Source: Stratiolaelaps scimitus (lineage: Eukaryota > Arthropoda > Arachnida > Mesostigmata > Laelapidae). Taken from it: DNA of 64,000 nucleotides. The translations under genes were made by a program, and so were the position numbers. The DNA lies in the NCBI GenBank assembly GCA_019614645.1, contig JABWDB010000007.1, positions 9,375,501 through 9,439,500 on the forward strand. The letters are read 5' to 3'. Under the pieces are notes generated by a model that saw only the letters and a program-made list of their open reading frames with translations, did not search any database and had not been told where the DNA came from. Shown here piece by piece: positions 1 to 14,201 of the stretch (position 1 is the stretch's first letter; every line of letters starts with the position of its first letter).

Positions 1-773
1 GCCATTGGATCAAAACAATTACATGTGTTTTTAGCGAATTCCTCATATACTATTTCATTAAATTATATCAAGACGCGATAGCCTCAATGACTGTTTATTA
101 TATTCAAAATATATCTAAAAAAGTATGATTGTTGAGGTCTGTGGGATGACTTGGAAGAGTTCGATGGCGCCGAAAACATTTTGTTTATATTAACACACTC
201 CCTGTGGTTTACAGTGAATAAGTAGAAGCGATAAGCCTACCTCGAATGTACGAGATTAATTATTAAGTGCCTCTATGGGCGAATGGTCTGACGAAACCAC
301 CCTGCAATTGATATGTTGTTCAATAACAAATCATCCTTGAATATAGGCCATGCTTGTGATGACATCGGTTGACCTCGGAATCAGTTGTCCATTACTGATT
401 GTTGGCATGTCATCCACAGAAAGATAATCATTTTTAAAGCGTTCCTCTAGTTCTTGAGCACGTCGGGTCGGGGCGCGTCGGCTAATCGGTATACGCATCA
501 ATCATTGATGTATACGGTCAATCCTATGAGATAATGTACATTAAAATATACGACATCACTCATTTATAATGATGTACATTTTATTAATTAAACTTATTAT
601 TATTATTATTAAACATTGAAAAGTATGATGTTTTAATTACACACAATGTATTTTATAGTATAATAGTGAACAATTAGAAGTGATAAGCATACATCGAACG
701 TACGAGAAACTTGGGGGCTCGAATGAATATCCTAATTTCAGAAATTTCATATATTTGTTAGATATGTTTTCGT
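1..773. other. AT-rich non-coding flank
   Basis: There is no reading frame of note and no recognisable repeat family. The stretch is AT-rich with a short ATT run near 598-612. It could be intergenic or intronic. Confidence 0.5.
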
Positions 774-3420
774 TTATCCTATCCAAGCAAAGGTGGCTTT
801 AAATCGACCGGCCTCCTTTGCAAGTGACTCCAGAACCGGACCTGTGTAACAACAGAAATAGAAATCAATCATCGCATGTCGTCCGGACCAGCAGAACAGG
901 CGAATATCAATAACCTTCCTGCAGTAGATAGAGCGGCCTTCTGGATGCCTAGCTCTTCTCTCTCGAGTAGGTGGCTGACGTTGCCATTCCAACATATCGA
1001 CATCAAACGCGAGAGCTATGGTACGCGTTGTGCCGCTGCTGCTGTTGAGGTACAGCAGGACACACACACACACACAGAGAAGAAGTGAACGTGCAACATT
1101 CGCCTCTTCTACGAACTTTAGAATTTTTTCATATTTCTTCATTCGATCACCGCATTTACAGCCGCTCTCCTCTCCCCACTCTCAGACCGATCTTCCTGGT
1201 AAACATCGACACACACTTGGCCGCGCCCGAAAGACATGGGCGATATCTATCTATAGGTATACTCAGCTTGCGACCTATATACGAGAAGTGGGTGTGGCAT
1301 CGGGTTCGGGGACGACATAAGATACTCGAGCACAAAAGTATAAACAAACACAAGGAGAGACGGCCGCTAGAGAGAATGAGAAAATGCAAGGCTACTGGCA
1401 GAGGCGGAGGTAGAAAACGAAGAGGAAAGAACTCCAGAGGGAGATAGAGAGAGACAGAGCACAAGAAGAGTGCTGCTCTTATCATAATAAGTACTCGTAA
1501 TAAGTGTAGAACCAATAGACGGCAACTAATGGCGGCGAACCTTTTTTGTCCCGTTCAGCGATTGTCAATGCTGTGCACATGCCTACTCGACGGCTGACGC
1601 CCGGCCGAAGTTGGGATACAGAGGCAGGCCATGGTCAGACCTTCATCTGTCTCCTTGGTCTTAGAAATAGAAAGTCTTCGTTAGTTGCCGCGTCGCAATT
1701 GAAATGCGCGCGTGACTTTTTTCGTTTCAACCTTCTAAGAAGGGGAGATCGCCAACGCTAATGTTACATATGGCAGGCAGACGGAGACTGCTAGCGGCTG
1801 TGAAGCGTGCCTTCTCGTGGTTGGGAGACCTTTCATGGAGAGGGGGTTTTCGTCTTGCTATGTCCTTTTTTATTGAAGAAGTCTTCGTCTTTTCTCCTCA
1901 AGACAAGAGGATGCAACAGGGTTTTAGCCGGGCTGTTCGTCCCTAGCCTTGTGCCGCCGCTCACGTTTTATAATAGCTGCTATCATCGTGACTGTGATCT
2001 CCGCAACCTCATTGCGATTTCCTGGGCCAGGCCTCTTCAACTCGTGTGCTGATGCGGTATTTGCCTTACTTATAACAATGGCCGCGTCATGACTCCCTAT
2101 GGGCCCATGACCACTCATCGAGCTCGTCCGACCCCACGTTTCCCAAGCCAGTGGCCGCTGTGGGAGAAAACGTACGCGTCAGAAAACGTAATAGTGTTAG
2201 ACGCAGAGGGGGCGAGAGAGTGAGTGTGTGTGTCTGTGGTCCTGTCGGTCGATCGAAGCTCCTGCCCACTCTAGTCCCTTATATTCCTTGCCTTGTGCCA
2301 TCTATTTGCTGCTGCTCAATGCATTCGTCATGCAGACAGTACAAGGCGGGCTGATGTTCAGCGGTTTAGCAACGACGCGTCAAGCAGAAAACATGTATCT
2401 AGCCAAAAAAGAGTGATGTGCGCGCTAGCGAGCCCGGTTGAAAATCCACGACCGACTAGCACACATGATGACATGGGAACAACAACCTCCAACAAGAAGG
2501 ACCCGTGGGGGCGTGGACGGAGGCAAAAACGACCTTAGGGCTCTCATGTTCGCTGTTCCTTGGAAGTCGGTGACCGCGCAGGCACGAGGTACGAAGTCCC
2601 ACCATTCGCTAGCTTTCTCACTCAGTCACGCGGTGTTCGGTTGTTCGTGGTCGTTCGATGCGTCGTCTGGCGCATCCTGCTGCTGGTTGTGCCTGCTCGT
2701 AAAGGTCCCTGTGGCAAACGGACGTTAGTGCGGGTAATGCGGGAGTAGCCAGCATCTTTCGCGCAACACTCGCGTGGGAATCAAAGAGGGCCGCGAAATC
2801 AGCAGGCACATGGAGCACACAGATACGAATTGAAAGTTGCAGACTGATAAAGGGAGAGAGAGAGAGAGAGAGAGAGATATTGGTGTGATATGTCCAATAC
2901 GAGACGACGCGACAGAAGGCACCAGACAAGGGGCTACTCGCTAGCCTTTGATGAAATTCCTTTCTATCTCGCCATTCCTGCTCGTCGAGTCGGCTGCTGG
3001 CTGCAATTCTGGCGACCGAGGACAACTGGATAAGGAAAAACCGAGCCGTGTTGGTTGCGACGCAGACCTAGAGACGGGGAGGGGGTCTAGCAGCCGGGCG
3101 TCGGCGAACCGAGCTGAGTAAAATTGGGAACGGTTGGGTGAGGTAAGGCGAGCAAACGCCAAGGCCGCTGTCACACGCGAGTGGACAAGGATTGAGCTGT
3201 AGAATGTCCTCCAGATCGAGAATAGGAGAGGGGAGAGCGAGATCGATTGACATTGGATCTGTGGAAGGAAAAAGGGTTCGTTGCTTCGTTGAGTTAAACC
3301 TGACTAGAAAGGAAGGCTTCGTACGGCTGGTGAAGTTGAAACAGGAGCCGGACGGGCAGCCAACTCTATTTCAGTGCTGTACAGCGGCAGGCCATTTGGC
3401 TTTAGGATATTAGCCCGTCG
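774..3420. other. GC-richer, CpG-containing block with no supported gene
   Basis: The composition is visibly richer in G+C and CpG than the flanks. Several overlapping frames of 60-135 codons stay open on both strands, which is expected from composition alone. None has a recognisable domain or consistent splice signals. It contains (CA)n at about 1061-1077 and (GA)n at 2853-2878. Such blocks in arthropod genomes are often promoters or 5' leaders. A weak donor-like GTAAGG near 3142 on the + strand would fit a leader exon. Assigning it to PC2 would be inference only. Confidence 0.3.
2853..2878. repeat. (GA)n microsatellite
   Basis: About 13 uninterrupted GA units, bordered by GGGA on the left and TATT on the right. 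Confidence 0.9.
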
Positions 3421-5790
3421 CGTACCAATGGCAATTGTCGAAGATTTTATGTAACATCACCTCAAAACTATAATGACGCGCAGCTGAAATTGACAGGTTT
3501 TCGATGTTTGATATGATTCAAACAAATATACGCGATTCTTGCTCGTACAGTGGGCAAACTAGTGATACCTCAACAGTGGTAGAAGGACTGAAGGTAAATT
3601 GAAATTCATACGATTCCCAACAGCTTCTGGTCTCCCTGACTCCTCTGAGGGACTTGACCTTGGACCGCAGAGAACAAAGTCGACTCCACTTTAGAAAATT
3701 GCCCCCTCCCTCGTACCGCTCGTGCCTTACTTAAATAAACTTCATATTTTTGATCCGCAGGTGTTCCTACACCGAACCATCTTCTATTAGTGGTAACACC
3801 GATTACTGACACACGTAGTTCTTGGGAATATTCAACCATGTTCTGTAATCTAAATGTCCTACTGTTAATATTGTAATGGAACACGGCCTATTTCATTCAA
3901 GTCGTATGTATACTATAGTTCTTTCAAAAATGTCCAACTCATCCAGAGATTTACCAGCTGCAGGCACACACAAATCACAAGGATGTTGCTATGTGAATTA
4001 CTTATGACATTTGACCACATTGTCGTCACCATGTAACAATGTATGTAAGGGTGAAGACGCTTTGTTTCATTAAGGGAACTGCAATTCTCACAATGCTTAA
4101 GTTCTCTTATACGTCACGTTCCGGGACTCGACCCTGCGGCTTCCGGCCATCGAACTCAGTTTGTCCTCGATCAAAAAAACAATTGCGCCAGATATGTTCT
4201 CTCAGTTAGTTTCATAGGGGGCATAACGTCCATTGCTATGCCTCGAACTTTATACGAGGGAGAGAGTGAGAGAGAGAGAAGGTGCCGCGGATAGGTTGAG
4301 GGATTAATTATATGCATAACGACGGACCATCCGTCTGAGCACGCGAGCGAAGAAATTCACGGTCTCCGAGCACATCTAGCGGAAAGGAAGTTCATGGGAG
4401 CGAGTGGTATGTCGCCCCGGCGTGTCATCAAATGGTTCGCTGGGGCGCAGCCTGGTTGGTCGCTGAGCGAGTTACCGCGTTCCGCTAACGTTGATAAGCG
4501 ACAACAAAAGCAGCCAAGCAGCCTGTGATAAGCTCGGTACGTGGTAATGCTAATTTTATTACAAGCTCCTCAGCAAAGTTATTCGATATAGCGCTGTATG
4601 TAGTAGGGTTAGCATAACAAACCAAAGTGCTCATGTCCAGACAACCCCGCTTGCACGCCCTTGCACGAGCTGGCTAGCTAACCAGCCATCAATGGATGAA
4701 CCATTGGGAAGGCGCACAAAGCCTTAGCATGAGATAGACCGAGACTGTCTGGTCGGCCAAAGAACACAACAAAACCAAGGCTCCTCGCCACCTTGCGGCG
4801 GCCATGTCCAAGTGCTCTTAGTAGCAGTGCACCATTAGCGAAATCTGCGCCAACTGAAAACGGAACTTTCAACTGCAGAGCGTGCGCATCATCAACAAAC
4901 ACGGGGGAAGGTTCCCCAAGAATCGACAACGAAGCGAGTCTAATAACGAACGCGTGCCGAGCCCACACATGTCTTCTTCTCCATTACAATAATGGAATCA
5001 TGTTGGAAGGCGGAGCCAGTTCAGGTAGTGGTCGTGTTATTATTACTGCAGTTCTTGGGGTTGTGGCTGTCTTTCGTTGTCTTTTCCTCTCACGTGCGTC
5101 TATTCTTGTATGCGGTGAGGCCCCATTTGTTGTTCGCCGTTTGCGAAAATACGATACGTGTACCTGTAGTTATGGGCCACTGGCGTTTGTGCTCCTGTTC
5201 AAGAGTTCCCGTTCTACGCCTCCGTCTGCTGGTGCCGCGTCAGCAGCTGCGTTTCTTACCACACGACTCCCATTGTCCCATAGCTGAACCCTCTGGTTCC
5301 GTCAGACGCCATTAACTCGACGTCACCGACGACGACAGCAACAACAAAAGGGAAGATTCTAATAGATATCTTCTAACAATGGTTAGGTTCTCAACGAGCA
5401 CACACATGCATATATATATATATATGTATAAACACGTACGTCAATGCATCACTATCCTATCGAAGCGTTCAGTGTCTCATTCGCTTGCTCTCTCTCTCCA
5501 CGTTCCGTAACTATTTACATTGAGTAGCAGCCGAGCAGCAGCTCCAAACAATTAGGCCCCTGTAACAGCCAGTAATGTAATGTGTCGTGTATGTCCACGC
5601 ACCATGTAATAGTGCAAGAACAGGGATGGGTGACTGGCAGGCTGCCAGCGACAAGGTGACACACAGGCTGCGGGTACAATGCAGGCAACATATCTAGGAA
5701 AAGCCGGGAGGTAAGGAGACTAAAGTGACTTCATCGGCTGCTCTGGGTGGCTGTAACTTGCACTAGTAGCAGTGATAGTGATAATATTAT
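3421..5790. other. Non-coding stretch, no supported gene
   Basis: No exon could be supported. The longest frame, at 4793-5287 (+, 165 codons including the stop), has no recognisable domain and overlaps a frame on the other strand. Short (GA)n runs occur near 4259-4280, and a (TA)n run lies at 5410-5426. Confidence 0.4.
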
Positions 5791-5813
5791 AGCAGCAGCA
5801 GCAGTAGCAGCAG
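5791..5813. repeat. CAG-type trinucleotide run
   Basis: Imperfect AGC/CAG units with one TAG interruption. More CAG units follow at about 6001-6021. It is in no recognisable exon. Confidence 0.75.
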
Positions 5814-6127
5814 GTGTACCAACAGCAACACTAGGGGCAGCGGCATCAGCGACAGTCGCCGGACGTCTGTGCGATGACCTCCAGGGACCATAACTGCTTA
5901 ACTATATTATTATACCTCGTTCGCTCGTAAGTGAGCGGACCAAAAGAAGGCCGATTATGGTGATGGTGATGGCCGAGTAATCTCGCTCCGACTGGTCTAA
6001 GCAGCAGCAGCTGCAGCAGCAAGGGCAGCCGGTAACGCTCCCTCTCGTACATGGCCTCAGTCGAAGAGAACAGCCCTGCCCCGAATGACCAGAACAGAAG
6101 CGGAGAACAAGGAGTCGCCTATAATAT

Positions 6128-6158
6128 TATATATATATATATATATTTTTTTTTTTTT
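6128..6158. repeat. (TA)n followed by a T tract
   Basis: A short TA dinucleotide array runs directly into a tract of about 13 T. Confidence 0.85.
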
Positions 6159-6159
6159 A

Positions 6160-9100
6160 TAGAACAAATTCTTGATCTGGTATGGATGTATGCGTCACCT
6201 CCCTTTCTCTATAAAAAAAATCGAACATTTAAAACGGGACCTCATATATTGCGACTCATGTATGAACACTTCCTTTAATCTTGAACGAGCTTCGTGTACA
6301 ACTTCCTCTCAATCAACCTAGTTTCGTCTTGATACGCCCTACTGATTGCCAAAAACGATTCGATGTCTCTCGAAATCTGCGGACACAGGCAATACATGCA
6401 TAAAAACGGGACGGGTCAGGGCTTCACTAGTTCAACGCTGCCGAACAATATGCGACACGAGAATTGTCGCCAAAAATGTCCAACGAAAATGCGCTGTGGC
6501 GGACGCCTTCGATATCTACGACGCAGAACAATAGCATTGTCATTTGTGCATAGATCATCACGACAATGAAACGTGGAAGTGTAATAATACACTGACGCCA
6601 CCTCTGGAATAGAGGTCCCGGTCAAGGGTACACTCACTCAATGGAAAGAGAGGATTTTTTAGCTGATTTTATTCAACGAAACGAGACCAGTTAGCGCACG
6701 CTAGACATTTGGATGGATTTGATTAATATTCGGAAACGCTCGCATAGCATTGTGGTGTGATTTGTATCTGACGAGAATTGAGTTCCTTTGACATTTCTAA
6801 TATGCGAGTGCATACAACCGAGTCGGTGCGTTCGTGCTTCGCGAGACAGCGGGAGCTGTCCATTGAACAGCTGAAAAAAAATCCCGCCTTTCAAAGCAGC
6901 GCGGTGGCTACGAAAACGAGGGGTAATCCATAAGTTGAATTTAGTAGAATTACTGACAAGGCGAATTGCCGTGAAATACAGCCTCGGCAAGAGCAATTAT
7001 TCATCAACGGCAAAGTACGATAAAGAGGGTGTATACTCTCTCTCTCTCTCTCTCTATTTTTCTCTCGTGATGTGAAAATGGAGACATCTGGGCATATTTC
7101 GTTCTATTCATAGTGCTAATCCCTACTTGGATGAGATCAAATGTTGAAACTTCAAAAAGCTGCCGTTGTCATCACAACAGGATGATTATATTCCACGGTG
7201 GCGATACCGTTATTATTATTATCGTTGGCTAGCCTAGGTCGCAAGTTCTGTCAGCGGTTGCGCTTAGCGCCAGGTTAATTTACCATGACCTCTATATATA
7301 TATATATATATATCGTTTTGACATAAAGAACATCCCATACTCACCTATTCAGCGGTGTGTGAATCTCAGCATATTGACGTGCTATCATGTGTCCACATGA
7401 AACAACTAGATTAATGAACAGGTAAATAAATAATTTACTTGGAGGTGGCGGGCCTGTTGTTTCCTGTCTAATCTAGTGGCTTAGCTGAGTCGACTGGTCA
7501 GCAGTGACCATAATGGTATACATGGCATACCGACAATGCTATGACTATTCGTGTCCGGTGAAAAACACATTTATTCAAGCGAATTATATCGTAACATACG
7601 ATACAACGATTTCAAACCGAAAGTAGACGCGGCAGTCTCCATGAGAATTAATTATTGATTCGTTCCAATGTACCATCTCAAGTAGATGTACATCTCGACC
7701 ACCTCGTGGATTACTTCCCTAAATAATATAATAGAATATAGTCGGATTCCAGGGCTAGACTCCAGTCCCAATTTTCTACACGTGACAGGCGTTGTTTATA
7801 CGTATTAGTGTATTACTATTGTGGAACAGGTTAGGTGTGGAACATGCTGACCGTCCGGGAACTTTCAATTGTATCTTCCCGAGGGCACAACTATCCCTAG
7901 GTAAGTTGGATGACCACTCAATGAATTGCGTAACTGTTGATAGAATTGAAGAAATCTAAGATGGACAATTCCATCTTGGTTACGAACGCTCTCGACAATT
8001 CATCGAAGTGGTTCGGCCACAATAATACATTGATTGCGCGTTTCGAGAAACAGAGAGATAAGCTGTCAAGCATAAGCTGCGCAAGCTGTATTTCTAGGGG
8101 CGTTGGCAACGAATGTTTGCATTTTATACAATTTGAGGGTACTGCACCCCCTGCCCCAAGTCCAAATAGGGATTCATCAGAACTGGTGGGGCCGGAACAC
8201 CCGGACTCGCCTTTCCGTCATCGTCGACGGCATGAGTTTTCCGTCAGAAGTCAGCGCAGGGGACATCCGATTTACGGCTGACGCGTTTGCTCAAGTACGG
8301 GAAGAAGGACCTTGCATCCTTGAATGCGAGTGACGACTCCTGCGAGTTGACATCCAGTCTGGTGGAAACACGACACAGCTGCTTATCCAGCTCTCATAGT
8401 CAACATGATGTGGAGCGATTTTGATTTCAAGGGCTCGACTATATGCTTTTAGATTTGCGATTCATGCTCGTGAGCATGTCACTCTGGAACGAAATGGCAT
8501 AGTCATCGTCCAATATGAATGTTGTTAACATAACCATCATCATTCGATCGGGGCGGAACTGCTTCTCTGCAAATTAGTAATCAACTCGGGATCCGACGCT
8601 AAAGCTATACAGATTGCTGTATTTAGAAGCGTGTTGCTCTGGAGGATCCTGTAACAAGATCCTGCATTCCCTCTTAACTCTGCGCAGATTACGGGTTCTT
8701 GCAGATTGTCATTCAAGCGTCAATCCCTCGTCGTTCAGTTTCGGATGTTACAACAACATAATGTTATTAGTATTTCAATTGAGTTCACTTTCTAGGTAGA
8801 TGTTCTAATTTTCATAGTTTCGTACAGTTACACAAGTACCCGTAATCAACCCGATGAAGCTGACAATAGTCCAGGTGTTAAAGGATCAGCTGGCACGATC
8901 ATTGCCTTAACAGAAGGCAGGGTGAACTTTACTTTTAATCTGTTATTAAATCGTATTACCTCCACAGGACTAAAGTGCCCGTATAGCATTTGCGAATTGC
9001 ACAACGCTGTTAGCGGCGGGCATGCTAGAATATGCGGCCCGCATGCTTCTGTATCTGAGCCAGCATGTGCGTATGTGATCTCGTAGGTCGAGTTCAGCCA

Positions 9101-9262
9101 TCGATTATTATGTGAGCGCTTATTCGGTTAGAAATAGCGTCCCAAACGGTGGTCTCCTTCCGGACTTTCAACTCTCAGATGAGGGTGCAGTTGTTCATGG
9201 GAAATGGTTGAAGTTGCCGTTAACTAATCATCAAGTATAGTTACTATTCAATGCTAAAAGCG
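6160..9262. other. Non-coding stretch, no supported gene
   Basis: AT-leaning sequence with only short chance frames. It contains (CT)n at 7036-7055 and (TA)n at 7293-7312. No exon with matching splice sites and a recognisable product was seen on either strand. Confidence 0.45.
7036..7055. repeat. (CT)n microsatellite
   Basis: About 10 uninterrupted CT units. Confidence 0.9.
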
Positions 9263-9290
9263 GTACCGTGGACGTTAAATGTTGGCTGAG
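9263..9290 (+). repeat. Dispersed 28-bp motif, copy 1
   Basis: This carries the core GTGGACGTTAAAT followed by GTTGGCTGAG. The core recurs at 13761-13788 and 30805-30832, where 24 or more of 28 positions match. Flanks of the three copies do not align obviously, so this may be the best-preserved end of an old interspersed element. The orientation is the same in all three. The family is not identified. Confidence 0.6.
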
Positions 9291-9708
9291 AGTCAGCCTG
9301 CAAACCTTTAGATAGAGCTATTATTCAAAGAGTAAGAAAGCCCACGTGCGCTATGGAATATAACAGAGAAATCGCTGTTTGCTCATATCAATCGATTCTA
9401 CTGTTTTTAGAAGAGTTTGGCCTTTTCTTCCACCGACGACGAGGTTAACGGTTGCAGACATATTCGACGATTGCGATTGTTAATCTTCGTCGAGTACAAA
9501 TTTTCGAGCAGCCTATGTATCTCTCAAAGAAATGTCAACATGTTTGTCCACGCTTCAATGCTCACCAATATGCTATTACAACAATATTCTGGCAACCAAG
9601 CGCATTCGTCGCCACATCTAATAATAAACTTTCCGGGCTGACCCATAGCCAACATTTGACGTCCATGGTACAACTGCTTTCGGCATTATTTCATAAGACG
9701 TTTAGGCG

Positions 9709-9710
<2 letters not shown>

Positions 9711-9750
<40 letters not shown>

Positions 9751-9752
9751 AT
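9711..9752. repeat. (TA)n microsatellite
   Basis: TA array that ends in ATGTATGTATATAG. Confidence 0.9.
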
Positions 9753-12234
9753 AGATACCTGCTATAGTATGTGTAAGATGAGTGTCTTCGAGGCAAATAA
9801 TGATCTTGTATGGATCTGGATCTATGGAACTACCATCTGATAGTGCCTTAATTATCGTTTGTCACGCTGGCGACGGCGGCTGTGGTGGTTCTAAGCATGG
9901 AGGGGGCTTCTCTGTATTTGAATATGACATTTCGAGTTTAAGATTCACATGAAACGATGCTCACAAACGGTTCCTTAGTGCAACATGCGTACTTGATCCA
10001 TGCTGGTTGTTATGAACATTATTCCTTGAACAAACAAGTATAATGTGGAACATGTTTATTATGAGTATTGTTATGATAATTACCGATAACTCATAATGAT
10101 AATTGTCCATACCTTCGGTGTTTGTAGCCTCACTCTGTTCGAAGGGCTCGAATGCTTCAACGAGTCAAGTAATACGGCATAACGCTGAAATGGAGGTGTT
10201 ATCTTTAGGGGCATGGTGTCTGATAGGTCGAGTAGAAATATTGTCAAATCGTTTCGTACTTAAGCAATTTACAATGTTTCCCATACACCTTTGAGTAACA
10301 CAATACCAATAATAACTCTGCAATACGTTCACCTAAAATTAGCGTTCGGCCCCTCCCGGGCAATGCAAGTCACTCTCATTGCGAATGGACAGGTTAAAAG
10401 ACGCACTGCGCTGAAGCACAGCCCGAATGCTGTTTGCAGGCGAAAATTATCCTGCCAATTTCCTCTAACTCACTCCAATCATCATCTTTGGTGAGTAGCT
10501 AAAACGATGACCTGGAGCGAAGGGCCGAAACTTTCAGGACTTAGCGCCACTGTGACCTTTGGCCGTCCGTCCGAATAATTACTATTGGCAGTTGACTGTC
10601 GAAACAGCTTTAGGTAGACATCGGCCCTACCGGCACCCTGGATCGTGCGGAACGGCTGATCCAACCTGGATATGACATTTCGGACAATCTGTGATTAATT
10701 ATCTATCTTTCGACGATTCGTTTGTGAACTTCATGTTACTTCGACAATTACGTGTCGATAATTCATTTGTTGAAATTCGTGTCGCGAACAGCGCTACGAA
10801 CAACAAATGATAGAGGCAACGTAATATGTAAGGTCAGGCTGAGTTTCGCCGCGTTGATTACGCTTCTAGGATAGCGAGGTGTCCGTCATACATGTTAAGT
10901 GCGCGAATTACAAACAAGATAATGATAATCATAATAATAATGATAATAGTTGCTATTGTTATTATTATTATTACTACTTCTACTATGTACTAACGTTGAT
11001 TAATTCAAATGTCAACCACCTCCTCAGCGAACCTCGAAACATCTCGAGGAGTTGGCTAGTGCCATCAGAACAGAAGCTGGACGAAACCCCAACTTGTGTA
11101 AACATTGGCACTAATCCTTGTATCGATTAGATTTACGTTACGCTGTTCACTCTTTATCTATCTGTTTACATAGATATGTATTGTGTAGATACAATACATG
11201 AAGGGGCTGCAACTGCGTGTACAATGCGATGCGCTGTAACGGGTATCAAATCAGCTGTTGTCGTTGTAGTAGTAGTATCTGCTCGAGAATTGATTTCAGC
11301 GACTAGAATGAACGTTCCACACATAGTAGGTGAATTGTATATTCAGTGAATATAGAATGCGCGAATGAATATATATACCAGATGTGAATATTACCCTCCC
11401 TAACCTCCGCTTGACCCTAATAGGCCAAATGCGATCTGATTTCTAATACACAGTGTTTGGAAGTCTACACAATTCTATGGGAGACGTTGCGACGTTTGAT
11501 AATTTCCATGGCAACCTCCCTTGGATTTTACTTACATACTTAGAGAACAGCATGCAATTACGTTGATTAGAGGAAGAGCAGAGGTCCACAGGAGTGGTTT
11601 CGGAGTACGTCAATCCCCGAGGGGCTGGTGGGATTTTAAGCGAAATTAACATCCTTCGCGTTTCCGCTTTGAAAGACGCTACTGGCTAAATATGCATTTA
11701 AACGGAGAAATATGGAAAAATTACTACAAGAAAGGTGACCCTAGAAATGGTGAAGCTTAAGCTCGGCTAGCCTTTTAGTGCATTACCTTCGAAACACCAT
11801 GAAGCGCCAATGAGTAGCAGGTGGTGCACAGCCACACCTACTGTCGGTCCAGATGTCCCACAACGCACGCGTCCGCCTATGCAAGCGTGCCAGTGAAGAA
11901 AACTCCAAAGGGACCCGTTGATCGAGACACGTTGTAGCTGACGGCCGATAAAATTTCGACGTCCAGTGCCCAAAAAGTACGAGGCAAACCACAGCGCGCG
12001 GTTCTGTAACAAGCTTGTGTCAGTTCCACAATCAGCTTTCGTTAACGGAACTCGGCTCTGCTTTCATGAGTTCGACGACCCAATACACGTTAGGTTATTC
12101 GTTGATCAGCGTCGAACGTATAAGCGACTTCTGGCCAATACCCAGCTAATACTCGAGGTTCCGCGTCCGCGCTCGTTGTGTTCCCTTGTGGCCGGTGGTC
12201 CCACACTGTCCGAGACCAGCGGCTATACTCCAGC

Positions 12235-12265
<31 letters not shown>

Positions 12266-13760
12266 ACTTCAGCGCCACGTCAGCGAAGCTGTGCGATCGA
12301 CTGCGACAGATTGTATTGTTTGCGAACGGCACTCATTTGAGAGAAGACGGCCTGTTCATTAGAACTACTGCGTGTCCTTCTATGCAAAAAAACACCCTAT
12401 GCGCATAAGGACGTCCCGCATGAATGACGTCGTACGGGCAGGATTTCCATGTCAATGCAGTCTAAAACACAAAAGGTTTTAGCATATAGTACATACGTAG
12501 GTGGCGATAAGCGCGATAAAGCTCGCTCAAACGAATATCACTCTTAGTTCAGCTGGCTGTTTGTCATTACTAACGTTTACCTTGCTTGCGACAAAGCTGA
12601 CTTATCTCCTGATCTATATGTGATATTAAACTGAAAAACTCATTCAGTTGATCCGAAGGGCACCATCCTTGAAGGGCGCCGTCGATAGAGGATGTTAGCG
12701 AATACTCCTTCTCGTTGAAGATATCCCTGTGCTTATTTTTGCCCGACGTCGACAATCGGAGGCCAAGATGACGTATCATCGCACCGTTCTCCTGAGACGA
12801 GGTCTCAGGATACCATGGGTCGCCTACGATTTGTTATTTCTTTCAGCTTCAGACCATTGTTGGGGATCAAGCTAGTTCGATGAAAAGATGTAGATATCGC
12901 TATAAGGACGCATCTCTTTGTGATGCCGAATTCGTAATATTTAGTTGCAAAAACATCAAAACAAACAAGCCATTGTGCTGGCTCGACGTCTCCCTGTTCT
13001 GTGACGAGAAGATACCACAAAGATATGTACAAAGCTGTGGCAGGGTTTGCCTGATGCCGGGAAAACTCGAACGGCAACAGCTGGTAGCACGTTGTTCTCA
13101 ATGATTTGGAGGGCAAGCTCCCTCGTTCCCCTTATCATTATATCGAGTGAGCCTTGCGTCGAATGTTCCACCTCCGCTACCTCCGATCCTGTGTCTGCTA
13201 TTCATCCACGAAGAGGAAACCATATAAGAAATTAGTTACTCGCAATAACGTCAACATAACTCCCTCCCGGTCAGAGCAATCGTTGATAGTGAACCAAGAT
13301 AGCAAAAATTCAAAATGAAGATCTCTCCTTTCATCGGATTGTGGACAGATCCGAGTGCTCGGCTGGCTGATGCCGTAGACATACCCCGTGAGCGTCCCAT
13401 AAAAAGGAACATAGCAGGTTGCTGGAACATGTCTGGGAGATGAGTTATTCGTATTTGAAAATACGACAGGTCATCCTCGAGCACACTGGCGTTGAGTGGC
13501 GTATTTCAGCTTGATCGCGTGATATGGTGATCACTGCGAAAACCTATGCTACGATATCCATTGTGTAATACGTTTGATATGGAATCGCTATGCGATGGGT
13601 CAACATGCTCAATAATGCCGAGAGCTTATCCGCTTAAGATTATATTCAATCCATTGGTAAAGTAGCACGATTGTTCTAAGGGCGCTTTTCCTTATACGAT
13701 TGTGTTTGTTATTTTTCACGAAGTAAACAGTGACCACTTCTGAATTGCCGAAGGCAAGTT
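9753..13760. other. Non-coding stretch, no supported gene
   Basis: Only short frames are present and none is recognisable. A (TA)n array lies at 12235-12262 and ATT/AAT-type runs at about 10921-10975. A minus-strand frame from 11652 reaches a donor-like GTAAGT near 11534, but it has no clear acceptor or homology, so it is not called. Confidence 0.45.
12235..12262. repeat. (TA)n microsatellite
   Basis: About 14 TA units. Confidence 0.9.
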
Positions 13761-13788
13761 GTAGCGTGGACGTTAAATGTCGGCTGAG
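13761..13788 (+). repeat. Dispersed 28-bp motif, copy 2
   Basis: Same core as at 9263 and 30805, followed by GTCGGCTGAG. It lies about 200 bp left of the very long (TA)n array. Confidence 0.6.
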
Positions 13789-13985
13789 CGTGAACGCGAA
13801 AAATTTACTTGTAAATTTAGAGAGAAAACATGGACCTTTCGCAGGATTTTAGGATCTCATTCGGCTGGGCTGAACTACTCTTCAACAGACTCGTACCTTA
13901 AACAAAGCAATGGCTGATTATTTACTCTCTACACGCCTGTCAACAGCCTCCATGTTGTCAATTCCAGTAGACGCTTCTGTAGTAC

Positions 13986-14201
<216 letters not shown>

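Noticed and set aside
4793..5287. A 165-codon plus-strand frame
   Set aside because: No recognisable domain, no splice context, and an overlapping frame on the other strand. The length is explained by GC-rich composition.
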